64,000 bases of DNA from Amycolatopsis sp. NBC_01480 (GCF_036227205.1 NZ_CP109442.1:434001-498000), one strand, 5' to 3'; shown: positions 23,719 through 32,578, numbered from the stretch's first letter. Numbers and translations are program-made. Notes: a model not told the origin generated them from the sequence alone.

Positions 23719-24867
23719 ATGGACGACTACGCCCCCACCCCCGAGGACAAGTTCTCGTTCGGGTTGTGGACCGTCGGCTGGCAGGCCGCCGACCCCTTCG
23801 GCGTCGCGACCCGGCCGGCCCTCGACCCGGTGGAGAGCGTGCACCGGCTGGCCGAGCTGGGCGCGTACGGCGTGACGTTCCACGACGACGACCTGCTGGC
23901 CACCGAGCCGGACCGCGACAAGGCCGTGAAGCGGTTCAAGGCGGCGCTCGAAACCACCGGCCTGCGCGTGCCGATGGCGACGACGAACCTGTTCACCCAC
24001 CCGGTGTTCAAGGACGGCGGCCTGACCAGCAACGACCGCGACATCCGCCGGTACGCGCTGACCAAGGTCCGGCGCAACCTCGACCTGGCCGCGGAGCTGG
24101 GCGCGCAGACGTACGTGGTCTGGGGCGGCCGCGAGGGCGCGGAGTCCGACGCCGCCAAGGACGTCCGCGCCGCGCTGGCCCGCTACAAGGAGGGCCTGGA
24201 CCTGCTCGCCGAGTACGTCGTCGCGCAGGGCTACGACATCCGCTTCGCCCTGGAACCCAAGCCGAACGAGCCCCGCGGCGACATCCTGCTCCCGACGATC
24301 GGGCACGCGCTGGGCTTCATCTCGCAGCTGGAGCGCTCGGAGCTGTTCGGGCTCAACCCCGAGGTCGGCCACGAGCAGATGGCCGGGCTGAACTTCGTGC
24401 ACGGCATCGCCCAGGCGCTGTGGCAGGGCAAGCTCTTCCACCTAGACCTCAACGGCCAGCACGGCCCGAAGTACGACCAGGACCTGATCTTCGGCCACGG
24501 CGATCTGACCAGCGCCTTTTTCCTGGTGGACCTGCTGGAACAGGGCGGCTACACGGGCCCGCGCCACTTCGACTACAAGCCCCTGCGCACCGAGGACCCC
24601 GACGACGTCTGGGTTTCCGCTGCGGCGAACATGCGCACTTACCTGATCTTGAAGGCGAAGGCGGAGGCGTTCCGGAAGGACCCGGAGGTGGCGGAGGCGC
24701 TGGCGGCTTCTCGGGTGCCGGAGCTGTCTACTCCCACGCTTTCGCCGGGCGAGACCTTGGACGACCTGGCGGCGGACGAGTTCGACGTGGAGGCTGCTGG
24801 GAAACGGGGGTATCACTTCACTCGGCTCAACCAGTTGGCGTTGGAGCATTTGCTCGGCACCCGGTGA
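23719..24867 (+). CDS. xylA: Xylose isomerase
   Basis: A 382-residue enzyme interconverting D-xylose and D-xylulose (and glucose/fructose). It is closely like the Streptomyces enzymes: [15 protein letters not shown], His55 and Asp58 in GVTFHDDDL, Glu179 and Lys181 in [18 protein letters not shown], and [14 protein letters not shown], with metal ligands in the C-terminal half ([17 protein letters not shown]). The length is that of the class I enzyme. The ATG at 23719 is preceded by AAGGGA. No xylulokinase gene follows, so the pathway is completed elsewhere. It is probably repressed by the divergent ROK protein. A perfect hairpin terminator follows. Confidence 0.97.
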   Translation: MDDYAPTPEDKFSFGLWTVGWQAADPFGVATRPALDPVESVHRLAELGAYGVTFHDDDLLATEPDRDKAVKRFKAALETTGLRVPMATTNLFTHPVFKDGGLTSNDRDIRRYALTKVRRNLDLAAELGAQTYVVWGGREGAESDAAKDVRAALARYKEGLDLLAEYVVAQGYDIRFALEPKPNEPRGDILLPTIGHALGFISQLERSELFGLNPEVGHEQMAGLNFVHGIAQALWQGKLFHLDLNGQHGPKYDQDLIFGHGDLTSAFFLVDLLEQGGYTGPRHFDYKPLRTEDPDDVWVSAAANMRTYLILKAKAEAFRKDPEVAEALAASRVPELSTPTLSPGETLDDLAADEFDVEAAGKRGYHFTRLNQLALEHLLGTR

Positions 24868-24873
24868 GGTTTG

Positions 24874-24917
24874 CCTGCCGGACCCGCGCAGTCGGCTCGG
24901 GTCCGGCAGGTGATTTT
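24874..24917 (+). terminator. Rho-independent-type terminator of xylA
   Basis: CCTGCCGGACCCG (24874-24886) pairs perfectly with 24898-24910 across an 11-nt loop and is followed by TGATTTT. Confidence 0.8.
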
Positions 24918-25037
24918 GCCCCTGGTGGGGCTTTCCCGATCCCGCTATCTTGTCTCCTCGCGGTGGCCGCGCCGCGGCTTCAGCCTGCGCGCGGCCGGCC
25001 GGTGCACAGTCAGGTCAGCTGCGAGCGAGGAGTCCCC

Positions 25038-25598
25038 ATGACGTACGGCCTGCCGCCCGATCCGAACGCCCCGGGCCCGCAGCCCGGGGCGGCGGGGCCA
25101 GGGCCGGACGCCGCGCACTCCTCGCCGGGCCAGGCACCGGCACAGCTGGGATACTCCACGCCAGCTGAGGGATACCCGCCTCCCCACCAGCAATGGCCTC
25201 CCAGCCAACCGATGCCCCCGCTCAAAGGCCCAGTCCCAGCCGTCGCCGCGCTGGTCTTCGGCCTCCTCGGCTGCGTCATCCCGCTGCTGCCGATCAACCT
25301 CGACCAAGTCCGCCTCTACACCCCGTTCCCCTCCGCGGTGGCCGGGCTCTCGCTCGCGATCGTCGGGCTGGTCGGGCGGCGGCGGGGCAAAGCGGTGGCC
25401 GTGGTGGGCGCGATTCTGGCCGTGATCGCGCTGGCGCTGGGGACGATCATGGTCGGCAACACCGTCATCGACGAGTCCACCCACACCAGCGCGCCCGCGG
25501 CCCGCGGCTACGAAACGGCGATCCGGACCGGCCCGAACAGTCCCGTCCGCACCTGGCCGGCCGCGACCGCGGTGGTCGGCGACGCGTCGTCGAGGTAG
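25038..25598 (+). CDS. DUF4190-type membrane protein with Pro-rich N-terminus
   Basis: A 186-residue protein. About 60 Pro/Gly/Gln-rich cytoplasmic residues are followed by two or three hydrophobic helices (VAALVFGLLGCVIPLL, AVAGLSLAIVGLVGRRRGKAVAVVGAILAVIALALGTI) and a short tail. This matches small DUF4190-like proteins of unknown function. The last 30 codons (25508-25598) lie antisense to the end of the GH106-like gene, whose C-terminus is clearly the conserved one. The tail here may therefore be read-through after loss of an earlier stop. The ATG at 25038 has GCGAGGAGTCCCC upstream. Confidence 0.72.
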   Translation: MTYGLPPDPNAPGPQPGAAGPGPDAAHSSPGQAPAQLGYSTPAEGYPPPHQQWPPSQPMPPLKGPVPAVAALVFGLLGCVIPLLPINLDQVRLYTPFPSAVAGLSLAIVGLVGRRRGKAVAVVGAILAVIALALGTIMVGNTVIDESTHTSAPAARGYETAIRTGPNSPVRTWPAATAVVGDASSR

Positions 25599-28500
25599 CC
25601 CGCGAGGGTGCCGCGGACCACGACTTCCAGCTCGTTCTCCCCGTCCCGCAGGGCATCCGTGACCTCGACCCGCCACGGCCCCCACACCAGCCGGTCGACC
25701 AGGCGACCGTTGACCGTCACGTCCGCGGTCCCGCGCACCTCCCCCAGATCCAGCACCACCCGGCCGGACGGCGCGGTGAACCTGGTCCGATAGCGGACGT
25801 GCCCGCCGAGCGCCCGTAGCCCCAGTTCCTCCCAGCTGACCAGCGGGGTGGCCGCCTCGGCGACCTCGACCGAGACGGCGCCGTCGAGCAGCGCGCCGCC
25901 GCGGCGGCCGTCGACCGCCGTGAACTCCAGGCGGATCGGGATGCCCGCGGCGAGCGGCTCGGGCAAGCGGACCACACCGTCGACGGGTTTGTGCTCCGCC
26001 TCGCCGACACGCGCCACGAACTCGAGCCCGGTCGGGACGCTGAAAGCAGTGGTGCCGAGCGGCGCCGTGAAGGTGAGGTGCTCGGAACGCTCGCCGCCGG
26101 GCGCGAGGTCCGGGACCACGGCGGCGACCACATTCCCTTGCGCCGCAGCAGGTTCCAGCCAGTACGCGCCGGGCAGCGGGTGCGGCCGCGGGCCGGCGCA
26201 GAGGAACCGCGGGTCACGCGAGTGTGCCCGGCGGAGCCCGCGCGCCGTCCACTCAGCCCCGCTGATCAGGCCGAGGCCGGGCGCGTCGAAAGCCGCCGCC
26301 GCGTCGCCGGTCAGCTTCAGGACCACCGTGTTCTCGCCCGTCCGCAGGAACTCGCGCACGTCGTACGGGTGCACGCGGATCTCACGATGACCGGGGTACG
26401 GGTTGAAGTCGCCCTGCTTGCCGACCTCGGTCCCGTTCACCAGCACGCTGCACGCGCCCTCGCTGGCGACGTGCACCACGGTGTCCTCCGGCAACCCGTC
26501 GAGCGCGAAAGAACAACTGAGTTCGTCGCCGACCATCCACTCCGGACGCCGGTAAGCCTCGACGTCCGCTACCACCGCAAAAGACGCTCGCAACGCACCA
26601 TCACCAACCGCCGTGAACTCGATCTCGACCGGCACGGTCCGGCCAGCGGTCTCCGGCGGAAGCGGGCTGAAGGACTGGTAACCCTCCTCGGGCACCGGCA
26701 GCTCGACGCCATCGACCACGACCCGGCGAGCCGCACCCGAACCAACCGCAAGGAACAGCCCACCACGATCCGGCAGCGCGAGGTACGTGCGCACGGCCAC
26801 GCGGCCGCCCGCGTCGACGTGCCGCCAGTCCAGGAACTCCTCGGGCACGTAACCCTTGGGCCCCAACGTGTCGTTGTGCATCGGGTCCTTCTGCAGACCA
26901 CGGGAAAGCGACCACGACGCGGGCCGCCACTCCCCGTCGCCCTCGCGCACCTCGGCGAACGGGCCGTACGTGGCCGTCACCGGGCCGCTGTCATGCTCGA
27001 ACCGCCAGACCTCCAACGGCAGGGTTCCCGTCCGGGACGCCGCGGCGAGATCACCGTCGGAATTGTCCAGTGTGGACTCTGCCAGCGCCGTCCACGGTCC
27101 AGGCAACTCAGCGGCACCCACGACCACACCGGGCGGCCGAGCGTCCGCGGGCGGCAGGTCGTCACCGAGCACGACCAGCGAGATCGGCCCGTCGCTGAAC
27201 GGCACCGTGAAGGCACCATCCTTAATAGACAAGTCGACTCGGTGGCCGGTGCGTGGGTCCCACCGCTGCGCCCGCGCAGGCAGCCCCCGGGTGCGGACGT
27301 GCGCGACCCGGTCGCCCGGCGGCACGAAGTCGTATCCGTCTTCGCGCAGTTGCTGCCAGTACTCCTCCCACGGAAACCCCTCGACGGCCCAGTTTTCGTT
27401 CTCCAGCCGGACAATCGGGGCGACGGTGCCCGTCGCGTCGTCGTGCGCGGTGAGCAGCAGGACGTACGTGTCGCCGTGGCGGCGGAGCAGGAACGGCGCG
27501 TCGGCCTGGACGTCCCCGGCCGCCAGTGCCGCCGGAACCTCCTCGGCCCGTTCGACGACCACGGCGTTCGGCACCGGCGCGGTGCCCACACAGACCACGC
27601 GGCCACCACCGGCGGCGAACTCGGCGAGCTTCGCCGCGGCGGCCGGGTCCAGCACCGTCACCTCGGGCAGGATCACCGAGCGGTACGTCTCGCGGCCGAT
27701 CTTCAGTCCGTTGTGGACAACCGAACCACCCGCGATCGTGGCCTCGTCAAGCGTGTCGTGGTCGATCCCGGCGCGTTCGAGGACACCGCGCCGCTCGGCG
27801 AACCACGTGCTGACGCCGTTCAGCTCGTGGTAACAGGCGGCGGCGCGCTCGGCGGGCGGCAGCGGGCCGTCGAGGGTCAGGTACGCCTGCGCGGTCGACG
27901 TCGGCGACAGCAGGATCGTGTCGCAGACGTGCTCCCCCGCGGCCAGCACCGAGCAGAGCCGCGTCACCGCCGTGGAAAACTGGTGGTACGACGGCCAATA
28001 CGGCTGCCGCCAGCAGGTGGACGGCGGCGCCCACTCCCACCAGCCGCCGGCCGTCGAGTAGTAGACCGCGTGCGGGTCGTACAGGTTCGCGCCGCGGCGC
28101 AGGAACGGCGCGAGCCAGTCGTAGGTCTCCTCCAGCGTGCCGCCCCAGCCCGAGGAGTGGAACGCCTCGATCCAGGTGCGCGGGCGGTCGTGCGCGTGGG
28201 CCAGCGAGCTGTGCACCTTCGGGTCGCCCCAATGGTCACTGCCGGGCGCGCCGAAGCCGGAGTGGGTGCCGAGGTAGTCGCCGTAGACCTGCACGCCGCC
28301 GACCGGGTCGCCCTCGCGCGCGGGCGTCGGCTGGTCGAACCCGCAGATCAGGCCGCGCTCGGCGAACCAGGCGTCGAGCGGGTCGAAAAACGCGCGACGG
28401 GCCAGGCGCGCGCGGTGGGCGTGGTAGTCGCGACGGTGGCGGGCGGACTCTTCGTCCTCACCCTCGAACAGCGAGGCGAGCGGCAGCTCGTAACCGTAGT

Positions 28501-29077
28501 GCTCGGCGAACGTCGACGCGAAATCCCGGCCCCAGGTCGGCATCGCGGGCAGCTCGTCCTGGAAGAAGCCCGGGATGACCGAGCCGAACCAGCGCCCGAC
28601 GTGCCGCTCCAGCGTGCCGTGCACCTGGTCCAGCAGCGCCGCGCAGGCCTCGACGCCGAAGTAGTCGAACCCGCTGACCGCCACCTCGGCCCCGCCGGCC
28701 CCGCGCCGCAGCGCGAGGCCGGCGAAATCCGGGTTCCCGGCGGTGAGCCGGCCCTGGAAGTTCGCGCCGGAGAACCCGATCTGGTCGTACATCCACAGGT
28801 GGAAGCCGAGCTCTTCGGCGTCCTGGCAGGCTTGGCCGAGCAGTTCGAGCCACTGTGGACCCAGGAACGGTGGATCGTCCGCGACCGAGCCGAACATCGG
28901 CCCGGTCGGGGCGAGGCACATCACCACGGCCTGGCGGACGCCCTGCGCGACCAGCTGCTCCATCTGGCGCCGCAGCCGCTCCCGCGTCACCGGGGCGCCG
29001 CTCCACCACCAGATCGGCAGCGGGCTGTACTCCGGGCCGGGATCGAGGAACCGGTGCAGCAGTTCGTCCGCGCTCAT
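25508..29077 (-). CDS. GH106-like glycoside hydrolase (putative alpha-L-rhamnosidase)
   Basis: A 1189-residue cytosolic protein without signal peptide. The N-terminus has the barrel-start pattern PLPIWWWSGAPVTRERLRRQMEQL and the later LGFHLWMYDQIGFSG. The central part contains ILPEVTVLDPAAAAKLAEFAAGGGRVV. The C-terminus carries galactose-binding-like sandwich domains (VRGTADVTVNGRLVDRLVWGP and GLFGPVRI). This combination fits GH106-type rhamnosidases, though related uncharacterised hydrolase groups share it. It starts with a 4-nt overlap (ATGA) on the MFS stop, so the sugar importer and the hydrolase form one operon, suggesting intracellular cleavage of an imported glycoside. Its 3' end overlaps the DUF4190 gene by 91 bp. 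Confidence 0.72.
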   Translation of the reverse strand: MSADELLHRFLDPGPEYSPLPIWWWSGAPVTRERLRRQMEQLVAQGVRQAVVMCLAPTGPMFGSVADDPPFLGPQWLELLGQACQDAEELGFHLWMYDQIGFSGANFQGRLTAGNPDFAGLALRRGAGGAEVAVSGFDYFGVEACAALLDQVHGTLERHVGRWFGSVIPGFFQDELPAMPTWGRDFASTFAEHYGYELPLASLFEGEDEESARHRRDYHAHRARLARRAFFDPLDAWFAERGLICGFDQPTPAREGDPVGGVQVYGDYLGTHSGFGAPGSDHWGDPKVHSSLAHAHDRPRTWIEAFHSSGWGGTLEETYDWLAPFLRRGANLYDPHAVYYSTAGGWWEWAPPSTCWRQPYWPSYHQFSTAVTRLCSVLAAGEHVCDTILLSPTSTAQAYLTLDGPLPPAERAAACYHELNGVSTWFAERRGVLERAGIDHDTLDEATIAGGSVVHNGLKIGRETYRSVILPEVTVLDPAAAAKLAEFAAGGGRVVCVGTAPVPNAVVVERAEEVPAALAAGDVQADAPFLLRRHGDTYVLLLTAHDDATGTVAPIVRLENENWAVEGFPWEEYWQQLREDGYDFVPPGDRVAHVRTRGLPARAQRWDPRTGHRVDLSIKDGAFTVPFSDGPISLVVLGDDLPPADARPPGVVVGAAELPGPWTALAESTLDNSDGDLAAASRTGTLPLEVWRFEHDSGPVTATYGPFAEVREGDGEWRPASWSLSRGLQKDPMHNDTLGPKGYVPEEFLDWRHVDAGGRVAVRTYLALPDRGGLFLAVGSGAARRVVVDGVELPVPEEGYQSFSPLPPETAGRTVPVEIEFTAVGDGALRASFAVVADVEAYRRPEWMVGDELSCSFALDGLPEDTVVHVASEGACSVLVNGTEVGKQGDFNPYPGHREIRVHPYDVREFLRTGENTVVLKLTGDAAAAFDAPGLGLISGAEWTARGLRRAHSRDPRFLCAGPRPHPLPGAYWLEPAAAQGNVVAAVVPDLAPGGERSEHLTFTAPLGTTAFSVPTGLEFVARVGEAEHKPVDGVVRLPEPLAAGIPIRLEFTAVDGRRGGALLDGAVSVEVAEAATPLVSWEELGLRALGGHVRYRTRFTAPSGRVVLDLGEVRGTADVTVNGRLVDRLVWGPWRVEVTDALRDGENELEVVVRGTLAGYLDDASPTTAVAAGQVRTGLFGPVRIAVS

Positions 29078-30357
29078 GCCAGTGCCCGCTCCGCTTCGAT
29101 CTGCTCCAGCGACTTGCCGGAGGTGTCGGGCATGAAGAAGAACCCGACCACGCCGCTGATCACCAGGCAGGCGCACAGCAGCGCGGCGATCACGCTGATC
29201 CCCGCGCTCGCCAGCACCGGCACGAAGAAGCTCCACACCCCGAGCACCGTGCGCGCGACCCCGAAGGTGAAGCCCTGCGCGGTGCCGCGCAGCAAGGTCG
29301 GGAACAGCTCCTGGCTGAAGATCTTGTACACCGCCTCGCCCGCGATCGCCGAGCCGATGCCGAACAGCACGATGTTGGCCACGATCACCGGGACGTTGAA
29401 GGGAAAGATCAGGAACACCGCGTAACTGGCGACCTGCATGACCGCGCCCGCGCCCCAGAGCGCGCGCCGGGTGCGGTGCCCGCGGTCGATGTAACGCATG
29501 AACGGGATCGTCGCGAGGATGCCGATCACGAAGCCCGCGCACGACAACGCGACGCCCGCGGCCTGCCCGCCCGCGTGCAGCGTCTGCACGATGTACGGCG
29601 TGAACAGCCCCGAAGTACCGGCGGCCAGGCCCCAGAACAGGTAGACGGTGCCCGTCCAGCCCAGCGCCTTCAGGTTCGCGCCGCGGAACAGCGCCTGGAA
29701 GCGCTGGGTCGCGCCCTTGGCCGTCGCGGACTGCCAGCGCGTCGATTCGGCCAGCCCGCGCCGCATCGCCCAGGTGACCAGCGCGACCACGAACAGGTGC
29801 AGGAACACGATCCTGATCCCCAGCAAGTCCAAACCGGACAGTGCCAGGGCCAGCAGCAGGACCACCACGGGCCCGGCGTTCCACGCGATCTGGGTGAAGC
29901 TGAGCAGCTTGCCGCGGTGCTTCGACGGCGAGAACTCGCCGACCAGCGCGAGCGAGGTCGGCACGTCCGCACCCACCGCGATGCCGACCACGAAGGTGCC
30001 GATGAACAGCATCGGCGCGTTCACCGCGAGCGCGATGCAGAGGATGCCGAGCGCGTAGACGAGCAGGTCGTACTTGTAGATCCGCTTGCGCCCCAGGCGA
30101 TCCCCGAGCCGTCCGCCGACGAACGCGCCGAGCGCGCAGCCGATGGCGTTCGGCCCGATCGCCGCGAGCGCCCCCAGCGCGCCGCTGCTGAGCCCGAGGT
30201 AGACCTGGAACAGCGCCAGCCCCGAACCGAGGGCCACGATGGACCCCGCGTCGAGGTAGGACGCCATCCCGGCGAGCACCGACCACTTCCACTGCTGGCG
30301 GGTCACGGTGTCCTCACCGGTGCCTGCCGAGATACCGACCACTTCGGGAGCTGGCAT
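29074..30357 (-). CDS. MFS sugar porter
   Basis: A 427-residue, 12-helix transporter. It shows sugar-porter signatures: GGRLGDRLGRKRIYKYD in loop 2-3, LFIGTFVVGIAVGADVPTSLALVGEFSPSKHRGK in helices 4-5 (with the acidic EF.P..RG), and TLLRGTAQGFTFG in the second half. The start ATG is preceded by GAGGAGAAGTGATCC. It is cotranscribed with the GH106-like gene and probably imports the glycoside or sugar that the enzyme handles. Control is likely through the LacI-type sites at 30395-30482. Confidence 0.87.
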   Translation of the reverse strand: MPAPEVVGISAGTGEDTVTRQQWKWSVLAGMASYLDAGSIVALGSGLALFQVYLGLSSGALGALAAIGPNAIGCALGAFVGGRLGDRLGRKRIYKYDLLVYALGILCIALAVNAPMLFIGTFVVGIAVGADVPTSLALVGEFSPSKHRGKLLSFTQIAWNAGPVVVLLLALALSGLDLLGIRIVFLHLFVVALVTWAMRRGLAESTRWQSATAKGATQRFQALFRGANLKALGWTGTVYLFWGLAAGTSGLFTPYIVQTLHAGGQAAGVALSCAGFVIGILATIPFMRYIDRGHRTRRALWGAGAVMQVASYAVFLIFPFNVPVIVANIVLFGIGSAIAGEAVYKIFSQELFPTLLRGTAQGFTFGVARTVLGVWSFFVPVLASAGISVIAALLCACLVISGVVGFFFMPDTSGKSLEQIEAERALA

Positions 30358-30394
30358 GGATCACTTCTCCTCGTCGACGGTGACGCGGATGGAT

Positions 30395-30482
30395 TGAAAC
30401 GTATTAACGGTGGAGGGTAACGGCCGCCACAGTCGTGCACAACCGCTTGTTCGTGGCCGATTTAGCCCAGTGAATCGTTTCA
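30395..30482. promoter_or_regulatory. Two LacI-type operator-like sites upstream of MFS/GH106 operon
   Basis: TGAATCGTTTCA (30471-30482) matches the LacI/GalR palindrome TGAAwCGwTTCA with one asymmetric position. TGAAACGTATTA (30395-30406) is a weaker second copy, 76 bp closer to the gene. The pair could allow looping. No LacI-family gene is present in the window. Confidence 0.5.
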
Positions 30483-30595
30483 TTCTCATGTTATGTGCTG
30501 AGGGTGGTGTTTTATGACGCACCGTGGCCGCCGAACCGGGGCGCCCGGGGAGAAAATCGCGCGACAGCCGTGCCGTCCACTTCGTACACTCGCCG

Positions 30596-30866
30596 CAACG
30601 CGTTGACGGAGACGAGTAGCGCGGGGAGCACGCGAGCACCAGAGAGCCGCCGGCGGTGGGATAGCGGCCTCGCGCCCCGGGCGAAGACCCTCCCGAGTGC
30701 GGGGAGGAACGGCGGCCGCGAGCCGCCCCATGCCCCGCCGGCCGGCCGCCGTGACCCGGCCGTTCGAGGCCGCCGGCCCCCAGCCGGCGGCGAAAGTGCG
30801 GTGGTACCGCGAGTTCCCTTCTCGCCCGCACTCCCAAGGGGTGGCCGAGCACACTCCGGGAGAGTG
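30596..30866 (+). promoter_or_regulatory. T-box riboswitch leader (probable, translational type)
   Basis: Stem I is recognisable. GGAG (30608-30611) pairs with CTCC (30690-30693). The loop-E strands AGTA (30615-30618) and GAA (30683-30685) face each other. GCGCGGGG pairs with CCCCGGGC (one mismatch), CGCGAG (30631-30636) pairs with CTCGCG (30669-30674), and the apical AGAGAGCCGC-CGGCGGTG-GGATAGCGG shows the conserved distal-loop pattern. The T-box itself is GCGGTGGTACCGCGAG (30798-30813). Just before the start codon, CACTCC can pair with GGGAG of the ribosome site, so uncharged tRNA binding should expose the ribosome site rather than block termination. The specifier region is GAAGACCC (30683-30690), containing GAC (Asp). 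Confidence 0.8.
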
Positions 30867-30869
30867 ATG

Positions 30870-32117
30870 ATGTCTCGTACCCTGGTGGCCGACCTGCGCG
30901 CACACGTGGGCGGCACCGTGAAGATCGCCGGCTGGGTGCACCGCCGGCGCGAGCTGAAGTCCGTGACGTTCGTGGTGGTCCGGGACCGCTCCGGCACGGC
31001 GCAGGCGGTGTTCCCGCAGTCCCCGCCGGTGACCGAGGAGACCGTGGTCGAGGTGACCGGCCGGGTGACCGCGAACGCGCAGGCGCCCGGCGGCGTCGAG
31101 CTGACCGAGGCCGTGCTCACCACGATCGCCGAGCCGTCCGCGCGGCCGCCGTTCGACCTCTACCGGCCCGCCGTCACCGCCGGGCTTCCCTCCATATTGG
31201 ACAACTCCGCCGTCGCGCTGCGGCATCCGGTGCTGCGCAAGCGATTCGAAGTCGCGGCCGCGAGCGTGGCCGGGTTCCGGCGGACGCTCGACGGGCTGGG
31301 CTTCACCGAGATCCACACCCCGAAGATCGTCGCCACTGCCACCGAGTCCGGCGCGAACGTCTTCGAGCTGGACTACTTCGGGCGGCCCGCGTACCTCGCG
31401 CAGTCACCGCAGTTCTTCAAGCAGGCCATGGTCGGCGTGTTCGAGCGGGTCTACGAGACCGGCCCGGTCTTCCGCGCCGAGCCGCACGACACCGCGCGGC
31501 ACCTGGCGCAGTACACCAGTCTCGACGCGGAGTTCGGCTTCATCCGCGACCACCGGGACGTGATGGCGGTGCTCCGGGACGTCATCGCGGGCATGGCGGA
31601 GGCCGTCGCGCCGCTGACCGAGGTCCCCGACGTGCCCGCCGAAATCCCAGCCATTGACTTCCGTGCGGCGCAAGGACTTCTGGCCGAGCACGCCGGTGAG
31701 GACCCACGCGGCGAACCGGACCTCGCCCCCGTGCACGAGCGCTGGCTTTCGGACTGGGCGCGGCGCGAGCACGGTTCGGAGTTCCTGTTCGTGACCGGTT
31801 ACCCGATGGCGAAACGGCCGCTCTACACCTGCCCGGCACCGTCCACTCCGGACTTCTCGAACAGCTTCGACCTGCTGTTCCGCGGGCTGGAGCTGGTCAC
31901 CGGCGGACAGCGGCTGCACCGGCACGCCGACTACCTCGACGTGCTCGGCGACCAGGCCGCGCACTACGCGGACTACCTGACCGCGTTCGCCCACGGCATG
32001 CCGCCGCACGGCGGGTTCGCGATCGGCCTGGAGCGCTGGACGGCGCGCCTGCTGGGCCTGGCCAACATCCGCGAGGCCACGCTGTTCCCGCGCGACCTCC
32101 ACCGCCTGCGGCCCTGA
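30870..32117 (+). CDS. aspS: Aspartyl-tRNA synthetase paralogue, archaeal/non-discriminating type
   Basis: A 415-residue class IIb synthetase. An OB-fold anticodon-binding domain (VKIAGWVHRRRELKSVTFVVVRDRSG, about residues 14-95) precedes the catalytic domain. That domain has FTEIHTPKIVATATESGANVF, YLAQSPQFFKQ, motif 2 PVFRAEPHDTARHLAQY, SFDLLFRGLELVTGGQRLH and motif 3 GFAIGLERWTARL. It lacks the bacterial GAD insertion, so it is the short archaeal-like form often annotated Asp-tRNA(Asn) ligase. It is probably a second enzyme beside the housekeeping AspRS. ATG 30870 gives 7 nt to the GGGAG ribosome site (ATG 30867 and GTG 30864 are in frame). A T-box-like leader precedes it. Confidence 0.85.
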   Translation: MSRTLVADLRAHVGGTVKIAGWVHRRRELKSVTFVVVRDRSGTAQAVFPQSPPVTEETVVEVTGRVTANAQAPGGVELTEAVLTTIAEPSARPPFDLYRPAVTAGLPSILDNSAVALRHPVLRKRFEVAAASVAGFRRTLDGLGFTEIHTPKIVATATESGANVFELDYFGRPAYLAQSPQFFKQAMVGVFERVYETGPVFRAEPHDTARHLAQYTSLDAEFGFIRDHRDVMAVLRDVIAGMAEAVAPLTEVPDVPAEIPAIDFRAAQGLLAEHAGEDPRGEPDLAPVHERWLSDWARREHGSEFLFVTGYPMAKRPLYTCPAPSTPDFSNSFDLLFRGLELVTGGQRLHRHADYLDVLGDQAAHYADYLTAFAHGMPPHGGFAIGLERWTARLLGLANIREATLFPRDLHRLRP

Positions 32118-32125
32118 GCGCGGCG

Positions 32126-32578
32126 TTACTTCGCGGCGAAGGTCAACGACCCGAGCGCGCCCACCAGCGGCGCCAGCTCGGGCAGCTCCCCGGCCTCGGC
32201 CAGCGCGGCCGCGAGCGCGGAGTCGTGCGTCGGCCGGGCGGCGGCGAGCAGCTGCTTCCCGGCCGGCGTCACCTCGGTGTAGATGCCGCGCCGGTCCGTC
32301 GCGCAGAGGTAACGCGAGAGCAGGCCCCGCTCCTCCAGCCGCGTGACCAGCCGGGTGGTCGCCGACTGGCTGAGCACCACGGCGGTGGCCAGCTGGGTCA
32401 TCCGCAGGTGGAAGCCGTCCTGGCGGGCGAGCACGTCGAGCACCGTGTACTCGCTCACCGAGAGCTCGTGGTCGCGTTCCAGCTCCCGCTGCAGCCGGTC
32501 CTCGATCCGTGCGTGCAACGCGGCCAGCGTGCGCCAGCCCTGCGCCCGGGCCTCGACGGCGTCCTCAGCCAGTGACAC
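32126..32578 (-). CDS. MarR-family regulator
   Basis: A 150-residue winged-helix regulator: SVSEYTVLDVLARQDGFHLRMTQLATAVVLSQSATTRLVTRLEERGLLSRYLCATDRRGIYTEVTPAGKQLL. The recognition helix and the DRR wing are intact. It starts at GTG 32578 behind AAGGGGTG. It is divergent from an SDR/aldo-keto reductase operon and probably represses it, sensing a phenolic or reactive carbonyl compound as many MarR proteins do (inference). Confidence 0.87.
   Translation of the reverse strand: MSLAEDAVEARAQGWRTLAALHARIEDRLQRELERDHELSVSEYTVLDVLARQDGFHLRMTQLATAVVLSQSATTRLVTRLEERGLLSRYLCATDRRGIYTEVTPAGKQLLAAARPTHDSALAAALAEAGELPELAPLVGALGSLTFAAK

Noticed and set aside
29078..30292. N-terminal extension of the GH106-like protein across the MFS gene
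   Set aside because: The frame stays open only because of high GC. The MFS protein in the other frame is complete and the hydrolase starts naturally at 29077 with an ATGA overlap.
30495..30866. N-terminal extension of the AspRS into the leader
   Set aside because: The frame is open but the extension has no OB-fold or other homology, and the region forms the T-box-like structure with a ribosome site just before 30870.
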